NCBI RefSeq assembly: GCF_014699005.1
Contig: NZ_JACWZY010000050.1
Coordinates: 1-37,701 of the forward strand
Direction: 5' to 3'
Source of the DNA: Spirosoma profusum
Lineage (GTDB): Bacteria; Bacteroidota; Bacteroidia; Cytophagales; Spirosomataceae
Length of the DNA: 37,701 nt
Position numbers and translations under genes: made by a program. Under the pieces are notes generated by a model that made no database searches, had not been told where the DNA came from, and saw only the letters and a program-made list of their open reading frames with translations. Below are positions 1 through 8,100 of this stretch, piece after piece. Position 1 is the first letter of the stretch; each line of letters opens with the position of its first letter.

Positions 1-1
1 C

Positions 2-67
2 CTGCGCAAAGCGGTCGAGCGCATTCTAAGTCAGGTCGGTCAAGAATACACCATTACTTTTGCTTAA
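2..67 (+). CDS. 3' end of a truncated gene (product unknown)
   Basis: An open frame runs in from the left edge and stops at TAA (65-67). The visible C-terminus of 21 residues ends in QVGQEYTITFA and has a mixed charged/hydrophobic make-up like a real protein tail. The fragment is too short to name a family. The intergenic sequence after it is poor in coding signals, which fits a true gene end. Confidence 0.5.
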   Translation: MRKAVERILSQVGQEYTITFA

Positions 68-440
68 CCCCTTAAAACCCCACTATTGCTTAGTAGTACT
101 CTCATAAACCTTGCGGTAAAGGCTCAGACCTTGCTGTTGCCCAACCAGTTCAACTCGGCTTCCCTGGGAACCTACTTACATGTTTACCGGGATTCTACCC
201 GAACCCTCCCCATCAATGACATGATCAAGCGGAAGTACGCCCTCCAGAAAACCAATCAGGTAGTACTGATTGGCTTTCTCTAACCGACTACTTCCAGCAT
301 GGATAGCAGGGTGATGGGAACGTAAAGGAATTCGATTCATTTGTACAAACAAGCCTCGAAGAGGGCCGCTTGTACACAAAACAAATTCACCGACCGCATT
401 TTTGAGTTTAGTTGTTCTGACCAGTTTACTCAACGAACGT
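68..440. other. Gap without a convincing gene
   Basis: About 370 bases separate the cut gene on the left from the small secreted protein at 441. Short open frames exist on both strands (86-283 plus, 176-433 minus), but neither has a recognisable motif, signal peptide or plausible start context. Both strands encode a similar NQxxLIGFL ending because the frames cross a palindrome at 247-278. The stretch may be a decayed gene or plain intergenic DNA. Confidence 0.45.
247..278. repeat. Short inverted repeat
   Basis: The arms CCAATCAG (252-259) and CTGATTGG (266-273) flank a 6-nt GTAGTA loop. GAAA and TTTC extend the arms on the outside with one mismatch. It would form a compact hairpin in either transcript. 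No T-run follows, so it is not a standard terminator. Confidence 0.5.
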
Positions 441-731
441 ATGAAGAAAATGCTAATAATGGGCGCTATCCTGCTGGCCGCTTTAACGAGTGCTCAAGCC
501 CAGAACAAAAACACAGTTCCTGTTACTGATGGAACCACTAAAAACAGTGGTGTTGGAAATGGGACTAACGGCTCCGCTTCTCCCCAGGGTACTTCAGATG
601 CCAAAGGGGCTGTTGGCGCAGACAACGGTACCTCTTATGGAAACCAGACAACTCAGCCCGTGAGTCAAACCATGAGCAAAGAGTCTCGAAAAGAGCGCAA
701 AATTAAGAGGAAAAATAAAACCAATAGCTAA
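441..731 (+). CDS. Small secreted low-complexity protein
   Basis: This is a 96-aa protein. Residues 1-20 form a clear signal peptide (MKKMLIMGAILLAALTSAQA) with an AQA-type cleavage site. The mature part is rich in Gly, Asn, Thr and Ser and predicted to be disordered, then ends in a strongly basic tail (KESRKERKIKRKNK). The start at 441 is preferred over the upstream ATG at 402 because it places the signal peptide at the N-terminus. Function is unknown. A flexible periplasmic or secreted protein with a cationic tail is all the sequence supports. A perfect terminator follows within 2 nt, so it is probably transcribed alone. Confidence 0.7.
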   Translation: MKKMLIMGAILLAALTSAQAQNKNTVPVTDGTTKNSGVGNGTNGSASPQGTSDAKGAVGADNGTSYGNQTTQPVSQTMSKESRKERKIKRKNKTNS

Positions 732-732
732 A

Positions 733-770
733 ACCAAAAGCCCCGCCTTCTACTGAGCGGGGCTTTTGGT
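733..770 (+). terminator. Rho-independent-type terminator hairpin
   Basis: A perfect 14-bp stem, ACCAAAAGCCCCGC (733-746) and GCGGGGCTTTTGGT (757-770), encloses a 10-nt loop directly after the stop at 731. The GC-rich core and the TTTT in the 3' arm fit an intrinsic terminator. It could act on both strands. Confidence 0.85.
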
Positions 771-841
771 TACCACGTATCGAATTATCGTTCCACTGCT
801 ACATAACATATACGTCATAGCAACGTAGCAAAAACGGTGAA

Positions 842-1147
842 CTACTCGCTCTGTCTCGTTTCCGGCCTTAGGATGACGTGAATCTCATTCTCAAACGCGG
901 GTATCGGCTTATCTCTACGCACTTTACTGCTGGCAATGATATCATTGAGCACTCGATCTACTACGTATCGTTCCTTGCTCAACTTGCCTGTTTTGAATTG
1001 AAGAACATCGCCTGGCTGATAACGGGGCATGTAATTCAATGCCTGCCGGAAAATTTCAGTATGTGACTCGCAGGTCAGCTCAATCGTATAAATGATTAGT
1101 AACTGTTTTACCAGGGAGCTATTATTACCGTAAATTGTAACTTCCAT
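842..1147 (-). CDS. Hypothetical 101-aa protein
   Basis: I do not recognise a family. The 101-aa product has no signal peptide or membrane segment. Residues 40-70 contain a YQPGDVLQFKTGKLSKERYVVDRV stretch split by charged residues, which looks like a small beta-rich fold, and the C-terminus is polar. It lies downstream of and co-directional with the DUF3179 gene, with a gap of 97 nt. Its start codon (1147-1145) is inside a 13-bp perfect inverted repeat (1137-1180), so initiation could be controlled by mRNA folding. The coding call rests on frame length, composition and the lack of a better frame. Confidence 0.6.
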   Translation of the reverse strand: MEVTIYGNNSSLVKQLLIIYTIELTCESHTEIFRQALNYMPRYQPGDVLQFKTGKLSKERYVVDRVLNDIIASSKVRRDKPIPAFENEIHVILRPETRQSE

Positions 1148-1180
1148 ACGCCACGTGCCTAAAACATGTATGGAAGTTAC
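1137..1180. repeat. Inverted repeat enclosing a start codon
   Basis: GTAACTTCCATAC (1137-1149) pairs perfectly with GTATGGAAGTTAC (1168-1180) around an 18-nt loop. The ATG of the minus-strand gene ending at 842 lies in the 1137-1149 arm. In the minus-strand mRNA this start would be base-paired. Confidence 0.7.
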
Positions 1181-1244
1181 GAAGGAATTTACATTTATTC
1201 AAACCCAGACAGGTTTTACTTGCCAAATAGAAAGCAACGTACGG

Positions 1245-2459
1245 CTATATTTCTGTATCAGGATGAAACGAATGCCAGGAATGCCAGAATTCCTGATAAG
1301 CATTCGGTACTGCAGTTAACTGCGTTCCGGCTAACGGACCAGAAACACTACGTCCTCGCCAGGTCCATTGTGAACGTGTTTCCAGGTCGATGAGCTGTCC
1401 GGCAACGTAGTGAAACGTGAGTAATCTACTATGGATACGTCGACTCCAAACTCCAAACGATACGTTGTCAGACGAAAGCGCTACCAATACGGGTTCTGAT
1501 CCAACCGCATCGCTCATGATACGTTTTTCCTGAAGCTGATTCCAGTCGAAGGCTTTAGTGTGATTGCCAGTTTCTACACCAATCACCCATGATTTTGGTT
1601 GCCAGGAAACCGAATCCCGTCGGGTCAATTTCCCTTTCGATAAACCGCGTTCGTAGTTTTTCATTTGAGAAAACTCGGTAGCGAACGTAGTGTCAGCCTG
1701 CAACACGCGCGTGTTGGGATGTTCGGCGGCCCATTCACGTAGCGTCATCTGCCGGGCCGATAATTCAGGTAAGGTCTGACCACGTAGCGGTCCAGCAATG
1801 GCTTCGCCCGTAGCCTGCCGCCACCAGCTTCCCGTATTTTTATCCTCAAACATGGCATTGAAATGGTCCATTCCAACCAGCCGAAATTCATCAGTTTTTC
1901 CAGCCGCAACCGGACTAAACACACGTCCAGTTCGGCAAACGGTGCAATACGTAACCATGACGGATTGCCCGCCAACCGTGTCGCGCACCTGATGGTGGTA
2001 TCCAATTAACTGAATCGGGTAGGCCGTTGCCTGCCCATCTGCTGCAAAACCTAGTACGAGCTTATCCAGGGAAATTTTATTCTGACTCAGGGGCACTACC
2101 TGTTTGTGCCTAGGCTGAAGAAACATATGGTCGGCCATCATTTCCTGATTGACCATGTACAGCACTCCGCCATAAACAATCAGTAGTAATCCTGCCACGT
2201 AGCGTTGCCACGTCTGGCGCGGTTTAGAAATGACCAGAAACGCTGGATAAGCCAGGAGCAGCAGTCCAAGCACTCGTAGCCAAACACCGTTTGTATGGAG
2301 CCAATAGGCCAATTCTACCTGTCCCAGCGATGCCTGCGCAGACGTACCGTCGAGCCCGAGCTGGCTTCCCGGAAAAGGCATGATGAAATAGACACGGGCA
2401 ATTTCGAAGAGTATTAATAGTAAAGTCAGAATAAAAAATAAGAGAAACGGACGCTTCAT
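1245..2459 (-). CDS. DUF3179 domain-containing membrane protein
   Basis: The 404-aa protein has three hydrophobic segments near the N-terminus (about residues 4-27, 60-80 and 85-105), followed by a soluble DUF3179 domain from about 125 to the end. Family hallmarks are visible: AYPIQLIGYHHQVRD, the TYCTVCRTG cysteine pair, the FRLVGMDHFNAMFEDKNTGS region, GEAIAGPLRGQTL, and the terminal WHSWHSFHPDTE. The biochemical role of DUF3179 proteins is not established. The CxxC-like pair suggests a metal or redox site, which is inference. A TACATTTG -7-type element lies 36 nt upstream. It is divergent from the T9SS-exported protein at 2635. Confidence 0.88.
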   Translation of the reverse strand: MKRPFLLFFILTLLLILFEIARVYFIMPFPGSQLGLDGTSAQASLGQVELAYWLHTNGVWLRVLGLLLLAYPAFLVISKPRQTWQRYVAGLLLIVYGGVLYMVNQEMMADHMFLQPRHKQVVPLSQNKISLDKLVLGFAADGQATAYPIQLIGYHHQVRDTVGGQSVMVTYCTVCRTGRVFSPVAAGKTDEFRLVGMDHFNAMFEDKNTGSWWRQATGEAIAGPLRGQTLPELSARQMTLREWAAEHPNTRVLQADTTFATEFSQMKNYERGLSKGKLTRRDSVSWQPKSWVIGVETGNHTKAFDWNQLQEKRIMSDAVGSEPVLVALSSDNVSFGVWSRRIHSRLLTFHYVAGQLIDLETRSQWTWRGRSVSGPLAGTQLTAVPNAYQEFWHSWHSFHPDTEI

Positions 2460-2494
2460 CGAAATCGAATAAGTTTAAGGTGGGGTTTACAGGG

Positions 2495-2502
2495 CAAATG
2501 TA
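2495..2502 (-). promoter_or_regulatory. Possible -7 element for the DUF3179 gene
   Basis: The minus strand reads TACATTTG, matching the Bacteroidota -7 consensus TAnnTTTG, 36 nt upstream of the ATG at 2459. No good TTG -33 box was found at the usual 19-21 nt spacing, so the call is weak. Confidence 0.35.
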
Positions 2503-2634
2503 GTTAGTTCACAAATTGCTTATCGCACTATTTTCGTTAACTTCCTTAATAAAAGCGAGTTTTGTGATGATTTTGTACAGTTTTGGGATCAACTTTAATG
2601 ACTGAATTCCCTTCCTGAAGCGAATCCCGAACCT

Positions 2635-4158
2635 ATGCAAAGAAGATTTATCTGGCTAATCATTACGTTCGTTACACTCCTGTGCGGAACCGTATGGAGC
2701 CAGAATCTTGTACCCAATAGTAGCTTCGAAACGTATCGTAACTGCCCGCGACTGGACAATCTTCTTCAGGAAGCTATTCCCTGGTATAACCCCAATCGCG
2801 CAACGCCTGATTTTTACCATCAATGTTTTCAGACGGGGCAGATGATTCTGCCACCACATTCCGGGGCGGGATTGGCCCGCTTATTCTTTGATCGCGGCTG
2901 GGGTGAGTATCTGGGCATTCGCCTGTTGAAGCCGCTGGAAGCCGGAAAGTGCTACTACCTTGAGATGTATGTAGCTACTGATACACCGAATAAGTACCTG
3001 ACCGAAACGCTCGGACTTCACCTGTCGACACAGCCCTTAACGGCTACGGCCACAACCGAGATGTTCACCGTACGGCCACAGGTTCTGGATCATCTAGCCA
3101 ATATACCTTCGCTAAAGTGGCAACGTGTTTCAGGTGTTGTTGAAGCTAATGGCAATGAGCAATACCTAACCATTGGGAGTTTTTTCAAGACGCCACCCAT
3201 GCTGGGATTTTACTACGTGTTCATTGACGACGTAACCGTGGTGCCCATCAACCTTGATCTAGGCAAGGACACAACACTTTGCAGCCGCAGAGCAACCTTG
3301 CCATTGAATGCCACTACGCCCGGAGCAACGGATTACCTTTGGAACGATGGGAGCACGAACGCTACGTTGCGAGTAGCCAAAGCGGGAACGTATTCGGTAA
3401 AAGTGACAACGCCCTGCAAGATTCTCACCGATACGATACGTATCACGTACGCACTCGATTTTGATCTGGGAGCCGATACTACGCTCTGCAATGGACAAAC
3501 CGTTACGTTAACCGTTCCGCCTGAGCCGAAAACAACGTATCGCTGGCAGGATGGTAGTGTACAAAATCAACTTTCCGTTAAGCAGGAGGGGCAATATAGT
3601 GTTCAGGTATTCCAGGCCAATTGCGTGGCTACCGATACCATTCAGGTTCGTTACATTCCTCCTCCAGCGTTAGAATTAGGGGCCGATCAGGCGCTTTGTG
3701 GCGCACAAACGTTTGTCATCAGGCCGACGGTTACCGAAGGGAAATTTACCTGGCACGACCAGTTCGCCGAAACGGAACGTACCGTAAATAGCTCAGGCGT
3801 ATTCTGGGCTAGTGTACGTAACGCCTGTGCTACTGTAACCGACTCGGTGGTGATTTCGTACGGTGCCTGCGACTGTGTTTTGTATGCTCCATCTACTTTT
3901 ACTCCGAATGGCGATGGGCAGAATGATACTTTTTTAACCTACGCCTGCGGAGATATAACCATTACGTCATTAACGATTTTCAATCGCTGGGGCGAAGCGA
4001 TTTTTCAGACAACTGCTGCACCGTTTCAGTGGGACGGGACGTATCATGGAGAGAGCTGTTCATCAGAGGTGTATGCCTGGAGTATTCACTATCAGCAAAA
4101 ACTGGGGAAACAGATTATTCCCAAACAGGATCAGGGCCAACTGCTGTTACTACGTTAA
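2635..4158 (+). CDS. T9SS type B sorting-domain secreted protein
   Basis: The protein has 507 aa. A signal peptide covers residues 1-22 (ending TVWSQ). A jelly-roll-like N-terminal region (about 23-200) opens with NLVPNSSFETYRNCP, seen in many Bacteroidota surface proteins. Three Ig/PKD-like repeats follow, each opening with LG-D-x-LC (DLGKDTTLC, DLGADTTLC, LGADQALC). The last ~85 residues are a gliding-motility-associated C-terminal domain: YAPSTFTPNGDGQNDTF, then IFNRWGEAIF and WDGTYHGE. That domain directs export through the type IX secretion system and cell-surface attachment. The repeats suggest a stalk for binding or adhesion, and the ligand is unknown. The start gives a good signal peptide. 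Confidence 0.9.
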   Translation: MQRRFIWLIITFVTLLCGTVWSQNLVPNSSFETYRNCPRLDNLLQEAIPWYNPNRATPDFYHQCFQTGQMILPPHSGAGLARLFFDRGWGEYLGIRLLKPLEAGKCYYLEMYVATDTPNKYLTETLGLHLSTQPLTATATTEMFTVRPQVLDHLANIPSLKWQRVSGVVEANGNEQYLTIGSFFKTPPMLGFYYVFIDDVTVVPINLDLGKDTTLCSRRATLPLNATTPGATDYLWNDGSTNATLRVAKAGTYSVKVTTPCKILTDTIRITYALDFDLGADTTLCNGQTVTLTVPPEPKTTYRWQDGSVQNQLSVKQEGQYSVQVFQANCVATDTIQVRYIPPPALELGADQALCGAQTFVIRPTVTEGKFTWHDQFAETERTVNSSGVFWASVRNACATVTDSVVISYGACDCVLYAPSTFTPNGDGQNDTFLTYACGDITITSLTIFNRWGEAIFQTTAAPFQWDGTYHGESCSSEVYAWSIHYQQKLGKQIIPKQDQGQLLLLR

Positions 4159-4304
4159 TAACGTCAAGTCAATGAGTGAAAATCGCTTGCTCGTTTCCCC
4201 ATTGCGTCCTAAAAGTTAAGCAATAAGTAAACAGTATGATTTAATAGGTAACTGGCAAGCTTTTTGTTACATGATAAAGCATACTGTAACAAATTATAGT
4301 CGTA

Positions 4305-5726
4305 ATGAGGCTTGTTGTTTTAACTGGTATACTTGGAGTTTGCCTGAGTCAATCCATCTCTGTACAGGGTCAGCAAAAAAAAACGAATATAAAATCTAAT
4401 GAAGTGGCAACTGCCTGGGCTGATATGACGCTGCATGTAGTGAAAAAAGCCAAGAAAAATAGCCCTACTTACGGCTCGAGGGCCATTGGCTATCTAGGCT
4501 TAACCATGTATGAGACTGTAGTTTACGCAGCTCCTGGTCATCGCTCCGTCGCCCGAAAGTTATCACCTGGCCTTTCCTTACCTAAGCCCAAACGCCGGAA
4601 ATCGATATGCTGGGAATTGGCGCTGAATGCCGGACAAGCCTACATGCTCAAAGCGCTGTATGGCTATACGGGAAGAATCAAGCCCATCGACTCACTGAAA
4701 CAGTATATTCACGATCGGTATGCAACTGGCCTCAAACCCAAAGATGTAGAACGTTCCGAAAAATTCGGTGAAGCTGTGGCCATTGCCATTTTCGAGTGGT
4801 CGAAAAGCGACGGAGGCCATGAGGCATATCAACGTAATTTCCCTTATGAGTATAAACGGCCAAGGGGCGAGGGGTACTGGATTCCACCGTATCATGGACA
4901 GTCGTCAAGCAAGTTTCCGCTGCACCCAAACTGGGGTCAGAACCGGACATTTTCCGCACAAAATGGTCGACTTCCCGTCCCAAAACCATTCCCTTATTCT
5001 AAAGACACGGCCAGCCAGTATTACAAGCATTATAAAGAAGTTTTCGAACGCAAAAAAATACTGACCGATGAGGACCGGACTATAGTCATGTGGTGGAGCG
5101 ACGACCCTTCCGAAACGTATGCTCCTCCGGGTCACTCCTATAATCTGGCAACAATTGCCATACGTAAGACCCAGGCCGATTTAGTGAAAGCAGCCGAAAC
5201 TTATGCAAAGGTGGGCATGGCAGTTGCCGATGCGTTTGTTAATTGTTGGAAAACCAAATTTTCGTTCAATGTAGAACGGCCCACTACGTACATCCGGGCT
5301 TCGGTCGATCCGCAAACCCAGTGGAATCCCTGGGAGCCATTTTTTCTTGAGCCACCTTTTCCCGCATTTTATTCGGGTCACGCGGTTCAGTCAGCCGCTA
5401 CGGCTACCGTCTTGACCGCTATGTTTGGCGATAATTTCGCCTTTGTCGACGATACGCATACGTCGCGCCCCATGCTAGCGTATCAGGTGAAGAACAAATT
5501 GCCGGACGGTGCCCCTACGTCGGAAAATTATACGGAATACATGCCGACCTTTACGGACCATACACTTATCTATAAAGCCAGACCTTATAAGTCGTTTTGG
5601 GAATCTGCCAAAGAATGCGCTGAATCGCGGTTGCTGGGAGGTATTCATACGCGTCAGGATAATGAAGTCGGCCTGGGCGAAGGCACTAAAATCGCCAACA
5701 ATATCAATGCGTTACGTTGGCATTAA
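4305..5726 (+). CDS. Vanadium-dependent haloperoxidase/PAP2-family protein
   Basis: The 473-aa exported enzyme has a signal peptide of about residues 1-23. All three motifs of the haloperoxidase/acid phosphatase superfamily are present: K-x6-RP at K318-P326 (KFSFNVERP), SGH at 357-359 (FYSGHAVQS), and SR-x5-H-x3-D at S441-D452 (SRLLGGIHTRQD). These residues bind vanadate in haloperoxidases or phosphate in PAP2 phosphatases, with the last His as axial ligand or nucleophile. The length and the all-helical N-terminal half fit the bacterial vanadium-haloperoxidase-like group better than short membrane PAP2 enzymes. Metal-bound halide oxidation versus phosphatase activity cannot be settled from sequence. 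It stands alone, flanked by gaps of 146 and 208 nt. Confidence 0.87.
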   Translation: MRLVVLTGILGVCLSQSISVQGQQKKTNIKSNEVATAWADMTLHVVKKAKKNSPTYGSRAIGYLGLTMYETVVYAAPGHRSVARKLSPGLSLPKPKRRKSICWELALNAGQAYMLKALYGYTGRIKPIDSLKQYIHDRYATGLKPKDVERSEKFGEAVAIAIFEWSKSDGGHEAYQRNFPYEYKRPRGEGYWIPPYHGQSSSKFPLHPNWGQNRTFSAQNGRLPVPKPFPYSKDTASQYYKHYKEVFERKKILTDEDRTIVMWWSDDPSETYAPPGHSYNLATIAIRKTQADLVKAAETYAKVGMAVADAFVNCWKTKFSFNVERPTTYIRASVDPQTQWNPWEPFFLEPPFPAFYSGHAVQSAATATVLTAMFGDNFAFVDDTHTSRPMLAYQVKNKLPDGAPTSENYTEYMPTFTDHTLIYKARPYKSFWESAKECAESRLLGGIHTRQDNEVGLGEGTKIANNINALRWH

Positions 5727-5934
5727 AGCGTGTAATCTGCATGATTCGGACGTAGTAAACCGACGTATCAATACGAACAAAAATCCAGCTTTGTCGAGTA
5801 AAATGACGTAGTATTATCAAATCACGGGCCAAAAACGGCGAGCGAATGGCCAAATGCACAAAATTTAGCTGTAAGCATGAGCGAATCTGCATTAATCTCC
5901 GTTATTTCGCAGAGAGTCAAGTTAATTCATTTGA

Positions 5935-6423
5935 ATGGTAGGTATTATTATGGGTAGCCTTTCGGACCGAAAGGTGATGCAGGAGGCTGCTGACGTGCTG
6001 ACAATATTGGGGGTAAAATGGGAAATGGATATTGTTTCGGCGCACCGTACTCCCGAAAAAATGGTCGACTATGCAAAAACCGCCCGTAGCCGAGGTTTAC
6101 GGGCAATTGTTGCCGGAGCCGGTGGGGCTGCCCATCTGCCGGGTATGGTTGCCTCACTCACGACCCTTCCTGTGATTGGCGTTCCTGTAAAATCCACTAA
6201 TTCAATTGATGGCTGGGATTCGGTGTTGTCGATTCTCCAGATGCCAGCCGGTGTACCGGTCGCTACAATGGCGCTCGACGGTGCGCGAAATGCTGGTATT
6301 CTCGCTGCTCAGATTGTAGGTACATTTGATGAAACCGTTGCCAGCCGACTCGATCAATTTAAAGAAGAACTCAAAGAAAAAGTGGCCGATATGAGCCGTC
6401 AACTCACGAATAATGGACAATAA
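5935..6423 (+). CDS. purE: N5-carboxyaminoimidazole ribonucleotide mutase PurE
   Basis: The 162-aa protein has the full class I PurE length. It carries the family signatures GSLSDRKVM (7-15), SAHRTPE (35-41, catalytic-site H37) and GAGGAAHLPGM (61-71, H67), then the P(V)GVPV and LQMPAGVPVATMA strands. It converts N5-CAIR to CAIR in de novo purine synthesis in the cytoplasm. Its usual partner PurK, which makes N5-CAIR, is not in this window. The LysM gene starts 67 nt downstream on the same strand and may be co-transcribed. Confidence 0.96.
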   Translation: MVGIIMGSLSDRKVMQEAADVLTILGVKWEMDIVSAHRTPEKMVDYAKTARSRGLRAIVAGAGGAAHLPGMVASLTTLPVIGVPVKSTNSIDGWDSVLSILQMPAGVPVATMALDGARNAGILAAQIVGTFDETVASRLDQFKEELKEKVADMSRQLTNNGQ

Positions 6424-6490
6424 ATATCCTATTTACTACGTCTTTACCATTATTCGACCCACTCGCTACGCCCTGTTTTTTAACTAACCC

Positions 6491-7303
6491 ATGGAAGAAG
6501 AAACCCGCACAGCCAATCCTCGCTACCCTGGTAATTCCAGTCTGCCCGCTATTACGCTGACCGTATTGGTGGGGATGATTGCCGCTTTACTCTATATCGG
6601 GTACGATTACCTGAAAGACGATACGAACGGATCGGATGAATTGACGAACGTAGCACTCGATACATTGTCGCAGCAGCCATTGGCGCAAAATGACCAGGAT
6701 GTGCTGATGGCACCCGAAGAAGTCGATACGTCATCATCGCCTGCTCCTGTCGACTTATCGCAGGCAGTTCCACCCGCCGACGCTGAAGAAGCCAACGTAA
6801 AAGCCGAAGATGTGGCCGCAGACAACCGGGAAACCACTGGTGGCAAACCAGCTCCTGACGAGAAGCCCGTAGTGGAGAAACCTAAGGAGGGAAAGCCTAA
6901 GGAGGAAAAACCCGTTGAAAAGCCGAAAGAAGAAAAACCGGTTGAAAAACCGAAGCCGGAACCCATTGTCGAAAAAGTCGCCGTTAATCCGGGTGGTTCA
7001 ACCAATACACATACTGTTGGCGCTGGCGAAACCTTTTATGGTGTTGCTACTCGCTATAATATGAAAATCAGTACGTTAAAAGAATTGAATCCGGGGGTTT
7101 CGGAGTCGGACGTGAAAGCGGGCGTTACCAAATTAAACGTAAAGGTAATGGCCGTTCACACTGTTGGGCCGGGTGACGTACTGCGGGTTGTGGCGCAGAA
7201 ATACGGCGTCAGTAAAGAAGCAATCATGCGTGCCAACAAACGCCAGAAAGATATTGCCACAAGAGGGGAGAAGCTCATTATTCCTTTCCCTGACAAACAA
7301 TAA
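6491..7303 (+). CDS. Membrane-anchored protein with two LysM domains
   Basis: The 270-aa protein has a short cytoplasmic start, then one membrane helix (about residues 18-38, TLTVLVGMIAALLYIG). A long disordered acidic linker follows, including Pro/Lys/Glu repeats of the KPKEEKPVEKP type (about 125-160). Two LysM domains complete it: HTVGAGETFYGVATRYN at about 174-218 and HTVGPGDVLRVVAQKYG at about 222-266. LysM domains bind peptidoglycan glycan strands, so the protein probably links the inner membrane to the cell wall. No catalytic domain is visible. A hairpin with a T-run follows the stop. Confidence 0.88.
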   Translation: MEEETRTANPRYPGNSSLPAITLTVLVGMIAALLYIGYDYLKDDTNGSDELTNVALDTLSQQPLAQNDQDVLMAPEEVDTSSSPAPVDLSQAVPPADAEEANVKAEDVAADNRETTGGKPAPDEKPVVEKPKEGKPKEEKPVEKPKEEKPVEKPKPEPIVEKVAVNPGGSTNTHTVGAGETFYGVATRYNMKISTLKELNPGVSESDVKAGVTKLNVKVMAVHTVGPGDVLRVVAQKYGVSKEAIMRANKRQKDIATRGEKLIIPFPDKQ

Positions 7304-7325
7304 GTTGTTTCAGACTGATTGCCAA

Positions 7326-7390
7326 CGCAGTTCCATGTTCTTGCCTGAGCGAATCGCCCGGCGGATGACATGGAACTGCGGTTCTTTTTT
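7326..7390 (+). terminator. Terminator after the LysM gene
   Basis: CGCAGTTCCATGT (7326-7338) pairs perfectly with ACATGGAACTGCG (7368-7380), followed by GTTCTTTTTT. The 29-nt loop is longer than usual. The placement between convergent genes and the U-tract on the plus strand support termination of the LysM transcript. Confidence 0.7.
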
Positions 7391-7443
7391 ATATAGCTTT
7401 AAAACAGCTGACTAAGCAACAGCAGTCAATTAAAATTATCAAA

Positions 7444-7923
7444 TCATTGTTCTTCGTTCTCTAATTTAGTAACGAGCTCGGCCATTGTATCGATAACCTG
7501 CTCCATGCGTTCGTGCCCAACAATAGCGTCGAATTTTGCACGAGCCTCATTCATGCAATTTTCAAGGGCTACAAATAATGCTTTCCCACGTTCGTTCAGA
7601 AAAATGATGCTGGAGCGGGAATCGGCCGGGTTTTTCTGTGTGTAGATGTAGCCTTCATCTTCCAGCAAGCCCACTATCTTACTCATCATCTGCTTGGTTA
7701 CGCAGGCTCGTTTGGCTAATTCATTATTGGTAATGCCGTTTTCCTCAATATTCGACAGGAACATTAAGTAACTCATTTTGAAATCAGTAAAACCAAGCGC
7801 GTGCAGACGTGGTTCTATGTAACCACCTGTAAATCGCTTGAGCCGCCAGAATAAACGCCCTACCGAACGCTCCCGAATGAGCCGAAATTGAGCAAAATCA
7901 AAGGTTTTTTTGTCTGTTTCCAC
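7444..7923 (-). CDS. MarR-family transcriptional regulator
   Basis: The 159-aa protein has the MarR winged-helix layout: an N-terminal dimerisation helix, the HTH at about residues 66-90 (NNELAKRACVTKQMMSKIVGLLEDEG), the wing with the conserved D-x-R (NPADSRSS) and a C-terminal dimerisation helix. Divergent transcription from an EmrAB-TolC efflux set, with three palindromic sites in the shared 177-nt intergenic region, points to repression of itself and the pump, relieved by a small-molecule substrate. The ligand is unknown. Confidence 0.93.
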   Translation of the reverse strand: METDKKTFDFAQFRLIRERSVGRLFWRLKRFTGGYIEPRLHALGFTDFKMSYLMFLSNIEENGITNNELAKRACVTKQMMSKIVGLLEDEGYIYTQKNPADSRSSIIFLNERGKALFVALENCMNEARAKFDAIVGHERMEQVIDTMAELVTKLENEEQ

Positions 7924-7976
7924 GAATATTCAACCAAAATAAAGGATGCCGAAACAATCTTACTAAAAAGATTGTA

Positions 7977-7984
7977 CAAATATA
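7977..7984 (-). promoter_or_regulatory. Possible -7 element of the marR promoter
   Basis: The minus strand reads TATATTTG, matching TAnnTTTG, 54 nt upstream of the marR start at 7923. A TTG lies 23 nt further upstream (8008-8010), slightly wider than usual. The element abuts the first operator palindrome. Confidence 0.45.
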
Positions 7985-8050
7985 GTCAACCTACTTGACT
8001 TTATAGTCAACCTAGTTTACTTTTGCATCACTAGTCAAACAAGTTGACTA
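7984..8050. promoter_or_regulatory. Three MarR-type operator palindromes
   Basis: Site 1 is AGTCAACCTACTTGACT (7984-8000). Site 2 is AGTCAACCTAGTTTACT (8005-8021), with one imperfect half. Site 3 is TAGTCAAACAAGTTGACTA (8032-8050). All have the form AGTCAA-N5-TTGACT, the size expected for a MarR dimer. Centres are 21 and 28 bp apart. Together they cover the predicted pump promoter and its transcription start. Confidence 0.8.
7995..8025 (+). promoter_or_regulatory. Promoter of the efflux operon
   Basis: A TTG -33 box (7995-7997) is followed after 20 nt by TACTTTTG (8018-8025), a full match to the Bacteroidota TAnnTTTG -7 element. Transcription would start near 8032, inside operator site 3, so bound MarR would block it. 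Confidence 0.65.
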
Positions 8051-8100
8051 TATAATAGGTTCTGTACCACCTGACCGGTATAGATAAAACGTCCGAACAC

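Noticed and set aside
6607..7005. Minus-strand frame with repeated GFSTGFSS motifs
   Set aside because: It is the shadow of the Pro/Lys/Glu repeats in the LysM protein linker; the repeat look is inherited from the sense strand.
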